A DNA stretch of 5,169 nucleotides from Hyphomicrobiales bacterium (lineage in GTDB: Bacteria > Pseudomonadota > Alphaproteobacteria > Rhizobiales > Aestuariivirgaceae). The notes beneath the pieces were generated by a model. It saw only the letters and a program-made list of their open reading frames with translations. It had not been told where the DNA came from and did no database searches. The translations under genes were made by a program, and so were the position numbers. Shown in pieces: positions 1-5,169 of the stretch. The stretch is taken from positions 1 to 5,169 of the forward strand of contig JALVFB010000032.1 of assembly GCA_027030295.1 (NCBI GenBank), given 5' to 3'. Every line of letters starts with the position of its first letter. Position 1 is the stretch's first letter.

Positions 1-21
1 ACCTCTCCCGTTCTTTCGTTG

Positions 22-37
22 CCATTCTGCCGAATGG
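22..37. other. Small palindrome just after the trpE stop
   Basis: CCATTC and GAATGG form a perfect 6-bp stem with a 4-nt loop, beginning 2 nt past the trpE stop codon. No T-run follows on the minus strand, so it is not a convincing intrinsic terminator. Past it the minus strand reads AACGGGAGAGG at the window edge, which could be the ribosome binding site of a next gene such as trpG, but that gene is not visible here. The palindrome may be chance. Confidence 0.25.
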
Positions 38-38
38 A

Positions 39-1577
39 TCATTGCCCCTTCCTCCCGCCGGCGAAGCGCGCGGCTTCTTGCGCCGCGCGGAACAGGGCGC
101 GCGCCTTGTTCTCGCATTCCTTCTGCTCCAGCCGGGGCACCGAATCGGCGACGATCCCCGCCCCCGCCTGCACGAACATGCGCCCGTCCTTCACGATGGC
201 GGTGCGCAGCACGATGGCCGTGTCCATCTCGCCGGCGGCGGAGAAATAGCCCACGCATCCGGCGTAGATGCCGCGCCGCGCAAGCTCCAGCTCGTCGATG
301 ATCTCCATCGCCCGCACCTTCGGCGCGCCGGAAACGGTGCCGGCGGGAAAGCCGGCGATGAGCGCATCCAGCGCGTCGGCATCCTCGCGAAGGCGGCCCT
401 GAACGTTGGAGACGATGTGCATCACCTGGCTGTAGCGCTCGATCACGAACCTCTCCGTCACCGCCACCGAGCCGATCTCCGCCACCCGGCCCACGTCGTT
501 GCGCCCCAGGTCGAGCAGCATCAGGTGCTCGGCCAGCTCCTTCGGGTCGGACAGCAGCTCTTCCTCCAGCGCCTTGTCCTCCTCCGGCGTGCGTCCCCTG
601 CGGCGAGTGCCGGCGATGGGCCGGATGGTCACCTTGCCCTCGCGCACCCTCACCAGAATCTCCGGACTGGAGCCGGCGATGGCGAAGTCGCCATAGTCGA
701 GATAGTAGAGATAGGGCGAGGGGTTGGTGCGCCTCAGCGCCCGGTAGAGCGCCAGCGGAGAGAGCGGAAATTCGGCGGCGAAGCGCTGCGAGAGCACCAC
801 CTGGAAGATGTCGCCGGCGCGGATGTATTCCTTCGCCCGCTCCACCATTTCCATGTAACGCTCCGGCGGCGTATTGGATTCCGGCTCGGGGAGGGCGATC
901 TCGTTTGCCGTTTCGGCCAACAACGCCGGGTCGATGGGCCCGGAGAGCTTCGCGATGACCTCCTCCAGCCGCCCTTGCGCACGCTTGTATGCCACCTCGG
1001 CGGAAACGCCCGCTTCGGGGCGCACCGGCGTGACGATGACCATTTCATCGGCCACCGAATCGAAGACGACCACCACCGTGGGGCGGATCATCAGCGCTTC
1101 CGGCAGCCCCAGCTCGTCATGATTGTCGTCCGGCAGGCGCTCCATGAAGCGCACCATGTCGTAGCCCATGTAGCCGAACACGCCTGCGGCCATGGGCGGC
1201 AGGTCGGCGGGCAGGTCGATGCGGCTTTCCTCCAGCAGCGCGCGCAAGCTCTCCAGCGGCGGGCGCGAATCTTCCGCGAACGGGCCGTTCACGTCCTGCA
1301 ATGCCGCCCGGTTCAGATACGCCCTGCCGCCTTCGACCTTCCACACCACGTCCGGGTTCAGGCCGATGAGCGAATAGCGCCCGCGCACGGCGCCGCCTTC
1401 CACCGATTCCAGCAGGAAGATGTGCTGCGCGCCGGGCTTGAGCTTCATCAGGGCGGAGACGGGCGTTTCCAGGTCGGCCACCAGCCGGGTGGCCAGCACC
1501 TGCGGCGCGCCGGCGTCATGGCGGGCGGCGAAGACCTCGTATGTCGGAACGATGCGCATGTCGGGCAGCGGATTCAT
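39..1577 (-). CDS. trpE: Anthranilate synthase component I (large subunit)
   Basis: TrpE makes anthranilate and pyruvate from chorismate, the first committed step of tryptophan synthesis, in the cytoplasm. It normally uses ammonia delivered by the glutaminase subunit TrpG. The 512-residue product has the usual length and no fused glutaminase domain. Visible landmarks, numbered from this start, are LLES (about 55-58) and NPSPY (about 285-289), which line the tryptophan feedback site in the family; RPIAGTRRRG (about 319-328); ELAEHLMLLDLGRND (about 347-361), which carries the conserved catalytic His; FPAGTVSGAPKVRAMEII (about 410-427); and QAGAGIVADSVP (about 470-481). The feedback-site motifs look intact, so tryptophan inhibition is likely. 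The frame stays open upstream to 1721, but that extension (VIPAKAGIQ, SRLRGNDE) translates a palindromic repeat and is rejected. ATG at 1577 is chosen; ATG at 1559 (506 aa) is possible. Neither has a strong Shine-Dalgarno; the best is CAGG about 10 nt before 1577. The gene lies downstream of ppiD on the same strand, 533 nt away. Confidence 0.96.
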   Translation of the reverse strand: MNPLPDMRIVPTYEVFAARHDAGAPQVLATRLVADLETPVSALMKLKPGAQHIFLLESVEGGAVRGRYSLIGLNPDVVWKVEGGRAYLNRAALQDVNGPFAEDSRPPLESLRALLEESRIDLPADLPPMAAGVFGYMGYDMVRFMERLPDDNHDELGLPEALMIRPTVVVVFDSVADEMVIVTPVRPEAGVSAEVAYKRAQGRLEEVIAKLSGPIDPALLAETANEIALPEPESNTPPERYMEMVERAKEYIRAGDIFQVVLSQRFAAEFPLSPLALYRALRRTNPSPYLYYLDYGDFAIAGSSPEILVRVREGKVTIRPIAGTRRRGRTPEEDKALEEELLSDPKELAEHLMLLDLGRNDVGRVAEIGSVAVTERFVIERYSQVMHIVSNVQGRLREDADALDALIAGFPAGTVSGAPKVRAMEIIDELELARRGIYAGCVGYFSAAGEMDTAIVLRTAIVKDGRMFVQAGAGIVADSVPRLEQKECENKARALFRAAQEAARFAGGRKGQ

Positions 1578-1600
1578 CGCACAGAAGCCTGAGAAAACAT
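1574..1600 (-). other. Possible 8-codon leader ORF overlapping the trpE start
   Basis: On the minus strand an ATG at 1600 opens a reading frame for MFSQASVR. Its TGA stop overlaps the trpE ATG as ATGA, the geometry expected for translational coupling. A GGGA lies 6 nt upstream of the ATG and AAGG directly abuts it. It contains no Trp codon, so it is not a classical trp attenuation leader peptide. The same frame is open further upstream through repeat DNA, so the ATG may be incidental. Conservation alone could decide. Confidence 0.2.
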
Positions 1601-1620
1601 CCTTGTTCCCGCTATCTTTT

Positions 1621-1696
1621 TCGTCATTCCCGCGCAAGCGGGAATCCAGCGAACCGTTGTGACAGAACTGGATCCCCGCTTTCGCGGGGATGACGA
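1621..1696. repeat. Inverted-repeat element with paired dRS3-like palindromes
   Basis: Two 29-nt arms (1621-1649 and 1668-1696) are inverted copies with three mismatches, separated by 18 nt. Each arm is itself a palindrome. ATTCCCGCGCAAGCGGGAAT (1626-1645) and ATCCCCGCTTTCGCGGGGAT (1672-1691) each give an 8-bp stem with a 4-nt loop. The left core fits the consensus ATTCCCNNNNNNNNGGGAAT known as the neisserial dRS3 repeat; similar palindromes occur in many proteobacterial spacers. The element lies 43 nt upstream of the trpE start, so it probably sits in the trpE leader RNA if transcription starts upstream of it. No transposase or clear target-site duplication is visible. Confidence 0.9.
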
Positions 1697-1740
1697 ATAG
1701 AAGATCGGATTGATGCTCCACGGATGCGCTGTCAATTTAT

Positions 1741-1885
1741 CCTCCCCCTGGAAGGGGGAGGTCGGCCCCGTCAGGGGCCGGGAGGGGGTCGGGCGATGTT
1801 CTCCATGCCGGAAAGGATTGGTGGCACGCACATTTATCCCTTGCCCGACCCCCTCCCTTTCCCTCCCCCTGCCAGGGGGAGGGGA
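1741..1885. repeat. G/C-tract inverted-repeat element
   Basis: The left part (1741-1794) and right part (1843-1885) are inverted, imperfect copies joined by a 48-nt spacer. The right part lacks a block of about a dozen bases found in the left. The left part contains CCTCCCCCT/AGGGGGAGG (1741-1749 with 1753-1761) and CGGCCCC/GGGGCCG (1763-1769 with 1774-1780). The right part contains the matching CCTCCCCCT/AGGGGGAGG stem (1862-1870 with 1874-1882). GGGAGGGGGTCGGGC in the left recurs inverted in the right. This resembles widespread proteobacterial intergenic repeats and has no coding content. It might help insulate ppiD from trpE, but that is inference. Confidence 0.85.
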
Positions 1886-2110
1886 TGAAGGCGGCACGGC
1901 ATGTGTAGCATCGATGCCAGGAATCAACTGGGTTGATGACGAAGAGAAAAGCGGGGATGACATGGCAAGGGAACCACCTGTCCAGCCCCTTTCATGCACC
2001 ATTTGCCGCAACCACCTGCGAACAAGGGCAAATCTTTCCATCATTGCAGCATCCCCCGGACGCTTTGAAGGTTTGGCAGGAATGAATGCGCGTGGCTGGA
2101 AAATTCGATC

Positions 2111-4000
2111 CTACTGCCCGCCGCCGGTGGCCTGCCGCCACAGCTTCATGTCGATCTTCACGTCCTGCTCCTGTTGCAGGGCGCCGAGGAACTCCGCAGC
2201 CGTATCCGTCGCCAGCCCTTGCGCCAGCACCACCCGCAGCGCCTTCATCTCGTCGGATTTCGGGTCGGGTTTGGGCAGCGGCCGCGTCTTCGCCTTCATC
2301 AGCCAGGCCTTGCGCCCGTCCGGCGAAATGGCCACCGCGAACGCGCCGGGTTTCGCCGCGAACAGCGCCCGCACCGCCACGGAAGGAAAATCCGGACGCG
2401 CGTCGTTGCGCTTGAGCTTCTCGATGTGCTTGACGCTTCCCGCCAGTTCCTCGGCGATTTTTTCCAGCGGCGTGCCGGCTTCGGCCTTTTTCTTCAAGGC
2501 GTCCACCTTGCGCCTGAGCGCCGCCGCCAGCGCCTGCGCCTTCCACGCGGCCAGCACCTTGTCCTTCACCTTGTCGAACGGAATGGGCCCGGCCGGCACG
2601 ATCTTCTCCACCTCGAACCAGGCGTAGCCGTCGTTGCCCAGCTCCACCACGTCGTTGTCCATGCCCGGCTCGCTGCGGAAGGCCTCCCGCAACACCGCCT
2701 CGCCACCCGGCACCGCCACCGGCTTGCCATCCGCGCCCGTGCCGTTCTGCGCCACCGGCGGCGTGACCGTGAGCTTCAGGCCCAGGGAAGCGGCGGCCTC
2801 CGCCAGCCCCTGCCCGGAGGCCCGCGCCTCCTCGATCCTGTCGTAATAGTCGGCGATCAGATCGCGCGCCTTTTCCAGCTTCTGGTATGTCGCCAGGTCC
2901 TTCTTCGCTTCCTCGAAGGAAACCTGATGCCCGGGCACCACCTTCACCACCTTCACCAGGAACACCCCCAGCGGCGTCTTCACCGGCCCGGCGATGGCGC
3001 CTTCCTTCGCGGCGAAGGCGGCCCTGGCCAGCGCCTCGTGTGGAAAGCGCTTTTTCTCATAAGGCCCGATGCGCACGTCTTGCGGCTTCAGCTTGTGTTC
3101 GGCCAGCACCTGTTCCCAGGTTTTCGCGCCGGAGCGCAACGCCTCCAGCGCCTGTTTCGCCGCATCCTCATTATCGAAGCGCAATTGCTCCACGCTGCGC
3201 TTCTCCGGCTGGAAAAAGCGGCTCTTTTGCGATTCGTAGAGCTGTTTCAGTTCCTTCTCGTCCACCTTCACCTTTTCGGCCAGCGTCCGCGGCGTCAGCG
3301 CCAGCACCCGCAACACCCGCCGCTCCGGCGCGGAGAATTGCGGCTTGTGCTCCTCATGGAATTTTTTCAGCGTCGCCTCGTCCGGCTGTGGCAGCGTCGT
3401 CTCGTCGGCGACGATGACCACGTAGTCGGCATCGCGCATGGCGTTGCGGAAGGCATAAGCCCGCTCCACCAGGGTCCCTGGCGCCGCCATGTCGGCGGTG
3501 ATGGCCTCCAACACGCCCAGGCCGAGAATGCCGTCGCGCAATTCGTTCACGAACTCCTGCTCGCTCATCCCCGCGTTATACAGCGCCTGGGTGAACAGCC
3601 GCCGGTCGAACGCGCCGCCGGGCCCGGCGAACTGCGGCATCTTGCGGATGCGCTGCGCGAGGAACTCCGCCGGCAGGGACAGCTTCAGCCGCCGCACCGC
3701 CTCGCGCTGCACCGCCTCGCGCACAAGCTGCACCAGCAGCTGCCTGTCCAGCCCCATCTGCCGCGCCTCGTCCGGGCTGAGCGAACGCCCCGTCTGTTGC
3801 GCGACCTGTTGCAGCATGGTGCGGAATCGATTGCTGAAGGTTTTCACCGAAACGGTTGTTTCTCCGGCGCGAATCAATGTCTCTCTCGGCTTCACGCGCA
3901 AGATGTCGGAAACGCCCCAGATGGCGAAACTCATGGCCAGCAGGCCGGCGAAGATCTTCGCCAGCGGGCCGGTGAGGCTTTTGCGCATGGCCGCAAGCAT
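2111..4000 (-). CDS. ppiD: PpiD-like membrane-anchored periplasmic chaperone (SurA_N plus parvulin domain)
   Basis: The 629-residue protein matches the PpiD family in length and order. A short basic N-terminus (MRKSLTGPLAK) is followed by one membrane helix at about residues 14-30, then a SurA-type N-terminal chaperone domain (about 35-200), a parvulin-type PPIase domain (about 265-357, ending KTPLGVFLVKVV) and a helical C-terminal part rich in Lys and Ala. Family members are anchored in the inner membrane, face the periplasm and help fold proteins leaving the Sec translocon. The parvulin domain seems degenerate: where active parvulins have His in the first strand (HIL) this reads EQL, and the second His (GYHI-like) is replaced in GVFLV. 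A chaperone role is therefore more likely than catalysis, as reported for E. coli PpiD. The start at 4000 puts the anchor at the expected place, and GGGAG (4016-4012) lies 11 nt upstream. It is divergent from tpiA, with 160 nt between. Confidence 0.93.
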   Translation of the reverse strand: MLAAMRKSLTGPLAKIFAGLLAMSFAIWGVSDILRVKPRETLIRAGETTVSVKTFSNRFRTMLQQVAQQTGRSLSPDEARQMGLDRQLLVQLVREAVQREAVRRLKLSLPAEFLAQRIRKMPQFAGPGGAFDRRLFTQALYNAGMSEQEFVNELRDGILGLGVLEAITADMAAPGTLVERAYAFRNAMRDADYVVIVADETTLPQPDEATLKKFHEEHKPQFSAPERRVLRVLALTPRTLAEKVKVDEKELKQLYESQKSRFFQPEKRSVEQLRFDNEDAAKQALEALRSGAKTWEQVLAEHKLKPQDVRIGPYEKKRFPHEALARAAFAAKEGAIAGPVKTPLGVFLVKVVKVVPGHQVSFEEAKKDLATYQKLEKARDLIADYYDRIEEARASGQGLAEAAASLGLKLTVTPPVAQNGTGADGKPVAVPGGEAVLREAFRSEPGMDNDVVELGNDGYAWFEVEKIVPAGPIPFDKVKDKVLAAWKAQALAAALRRKVDALKKKAEAGTPLEKIAEELAGSVKHIEKLKRNDARPDFPSVAVRALFAAKPGAFAVAISPDGRKAWLMKAKTRPLPKPDPKSDEMKALRVVLAQGLATDTAAEFLGALQQEQDVKIDMKLWRQATGGGQ

Positions 4001-4057
4001 GGTGTTTCGAGCTCCCGTGAGTGATGGGTCTGGCCGCCGCCGGCGGGGTTTGCGCGC

Positions 4058-4085
4058 ATATTAAGGCCTGCGCCGCGTCATTCAA
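4058..4085 (-). promoter_or_regulatory. Candidate ppiD promoter
   Basis: On the minus strand, TTGAAT (4085-4080) and TAATAT (4063-4058) resemble -35 and -10 boxes, each matching 4 of 6 sigma-70 consensus bases, with a 16-nt spacer. Transcription would start near 4051 and leave a leader of about 50 nt before the ppiD ATG. This AT-rich patch stands out in a GC-rich divergent spacer. The assignment rests on the motif alone. Confidence 0.4.
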
Positions 4086-4089
4086 GCAC

Positions 4090-4118
4090 TTCTCATCTCC
4101 CGGCTGCCCTGCTATCAG
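4090..4118 (+). promoter_or_regulatory. Candidate tpiA promoter
   Basis: TTCTCA (4090-4095) and TATCAG (4113-4118) each match 4 of 6 sigma-70 consensus bases with a 17-nt spacer. Transcription would start near 4125, giving a leader of about 36 nt. The site lies back to back with the candidate ppiD promoter: the two -35 boxes are 4 nt apart, so polymerases could compete. The motif is weak and other start sites are possible. Confidence 0.3.
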
Positions 4119-4160
4119 GTCGGCCGGACGACAGGAGCATTCAACCGTGGAGGGGAACCC

Positions 4161-4918
<758 letters not shown>

Positions 4919-4919
<1 letters not shown>

Positions 4920-4936
4920 GGCCGGGACCCGGTTTT
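4919..4936 (+). terminator. Weak candidate terminator directly after tpiA
   Basis: CCGG (4922-4925) and CCGG (4929-4932) form a short GC stem with a 3-nt loop, extendable by two G-U pairs and one A-U pair, and followed by TTTT (4933-4936). It lies immediately after the tpiA stop. The stem is short and its extension would consume the T-run, so it would be inefficient at best. Confidence 0.3.
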
Positions 4937-4988
4937 ACGCGCCATATCCGCCAGGCCGGCCATTTGCATTTATTCTGGCGCTACTTCC

Positions 4989-5014
4989 TCGTCATTCCGG
5001 CGAAAGCCGGAATC
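4989..5014 (+). repeat. Single-arm palindrome related to the trpE-leader repeat
   Basis: TCGTCATTCC at 4989-4998 is identical to the start of the 1621-1696 element. The core ATTCCGGCGAAAGCCGGAAT (4994-5013) forms a perfect 8-bp stem with loop GAAA. Compared with the left arm at 1626-1645, one stem pair is swapped from C-G to G-C on both sides, so pairing is kept. It begins 70 nt after the tpiA stop and would lie in the 3' region of a read-through tpiA transcript, where such hairpins can stabilise RNA ends; that role is inference. Confidence 0.85.
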
Positions 5015-5050
5015 TCGAGGCTGCCGCCACATGAGCCTGAGGCACGAGAC

Positions 5051-5111
5051 CCCCGCCGGAAGGGGATTGCATCCCCTTCCGGAACGGTTCGGCGGGGTTT
5101 CCAACCCCGCC
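5051..5111. repeat. Composite palindrome with two alternative folds
   Basis: A perfect 12-bp stem with a 3-nt loop spans 5056-5082 (CCGGAAGGGGAT / ATCCCCTTCCGG). A perfect 9-bp stem with a 3-nt loop spans 5091-5111 (GGCGGGGTT / AACCCCGCC). CCCCGCC occurs at 5051-5057 and again at 5105-5111, and both copies can pair with GGCGGGG at 5091-5097, so two exclusive folds exist. Only a weak T-bearing stretch (TTGCCTTGT) follows, so it is not a clear intrinsic terminator. It could be a repetitive extragenic palindrome or a transcript-end structure. Confidence 0.8.
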
Positions 5112-5116
5112 TTGCC

Positions 5117-5169
5117 TTGTCAATCGCCGCTGACGGGGCTAGAGGAGGGCAACACATTGCGGGAGCGCG
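5117..5169 (+). promoter_or_regulatory. Possible upstream region and start of a next gene
   Basis: TTGTCA (5117-5122) matches 5 of 6 bases of a -35 box; 17 nt later TAGAGG (5140-5145) is a poor -10 match. GGAGGG (5144-5149) is a good ribosome binding site, and a TTG at 5157 lies 7 nt after it and would open a frame cut by the window edge. Promoter and binding site overlap, so not both can be right for one transcript. Four codons are too few to identify a product. Confidence 0.22.

Larger units (their letters stand above)
1578..2110. other. Non-coding spacer between ppiD and trpE
   Basis: This 533-nt spacer holds two inverted-repeat elements (1621-1696 and 1741-1885) and no convincing gene. 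Open frames across it encode peptides such as SPRKRGS and WIPACAGMT, which are typical translations of intergenic palindromes. Between the elements, a minus-strand TTGACA at 1735-1730 resembles a -35 box for trpE, but at 15-19 nt spacing I find no good -10 box. At 1923-1937, ATCAAC and GTTGAT form a 6-bp stem with a 3-nt loop, next to GATGACGA (1935-1942) and GCGGGGATGAC (1951-1961). These match the end of the 1621-1696 element and may be a decayed copy. From 1962 to 2110 I recognise nothing, including no clear terminator after ppiD. Confidence 0.75.

Noticed and set aside
42..1592. Long plus-strand open frame opposite trpE
   Set aside because: It is an antisense shadow produced by high GC, rich in His, Arg and Gln with no recognisable domain, while the minus strand encodes a complete TrpE.
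1578..1721. In-frame N-terminal extension of TrpE by 48 residues
   Set aside because: It translates the palindromic repeat (VIPAKAGIQ, SRLRGNDE), a known annotation artefact, and TrpE homology starts only after 1577.
1707..1735. Full sigma-70 promoter for trpE at TTGACA 1735-1730
   Set aside because: No -10 box better than 3 of 6 is found at 15-19 nt spacing, so only the -35-like box is noted.
1735..1839. Direct repeat ATTTATCC at 1735-1742 and 1832-1839 as a target-site duplication
   Set aside because: It does not flank the element boundaries consistently, and an 8-nt match in about 150 nt is not rare enough.
1574..2044. 156-codon minus-strand open frame between ppiD and trpE
   Set aside because: Most of it translates the two repeat elements (PPPGRGRE, SPRKRGS, WIPACAGMT). 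It has scattered Trp codons but no clustered run as in a trp leader peptide.
2174..4024. 616-codon plus-strand open frame opposite ppiD
   Set aside because: It is the same kind of antisense shadow; its composition is dominated by Arg, His, Leu and Gln, with no membrane anchor or domain logic.
5157..5169. Start of a tRNA gene (GCGGGAG...) downstream of a promoter-like box
   Set aside because: The conserved T at tRNA position 8 is absent if GCGGGAG is the acceptor strand, and too few bases are available.

Overview
The window is GC-rich chromosomal DNA with three full-length housekeeping genes: trpE (minus strand), a ppiD-like membrane-anchored SurA/parvulin chaperone gene (minus strand) and tpiA (plus strand, divergent from ppiD). 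From memory, a tpiA / SurA_N-domain peptidyl-prolyl isomerase / trpE neighbourhood is a conserved arrangement in Alphaproteobacteria, and the protein sequences fit that class (for example the LVADLETPVSA and LLESVEGGAVRGRYS stretches of TrpE and [13 protein letters not shown] of TpiA). TrpE has no fused glutaminase domain, unlike the TrpE(G) fusion of Rhizobiaceae. I cannot name a genus.

Layout: 1-38 is a short tail after trpE, in which a next gene, perhaps trpG, could begin just beyond the edge. 39-1577 is trpE. 1578-2110 is a 533-nt spacer with two inverted-repeat elements and no convincing gene. 2111-4000 is the ppiD-like gene. 4001-4160 is a compact divergent intergenic region with candidate promoters for both flanking genes. 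4161-4919 is tpiA. 4920-5169 is non-coding and packed with palindromes; only a weak candidate gene start appears at its very end. The secG gene that often follows tpiA in this class is not seen.

The three genes do not form one pathway. TrpE commits chorismate to tryptophan, the PpiD-like protein assists folding of proteins leaving the Sec translocon, and TpiA interconverts the two triose phosphates. The conserved order looks like neighbourhood inheritance rather than functional coupling. ppiD and trpE are co-directional, but the repeat-filled spacer makes a single operon unlikely.

I see no new enzyme system, phage, CRISPR array or transposase. The most interesting material is in the spacers. 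One palindrome family has three arms with compensatory stem changes and a GNRA tetraloop, two of them in the trpE leader and one behind tpiA. A second family is a G/C-tract repeat. A composite palindrome after tpiA can adopt two mutually exclusive folds.
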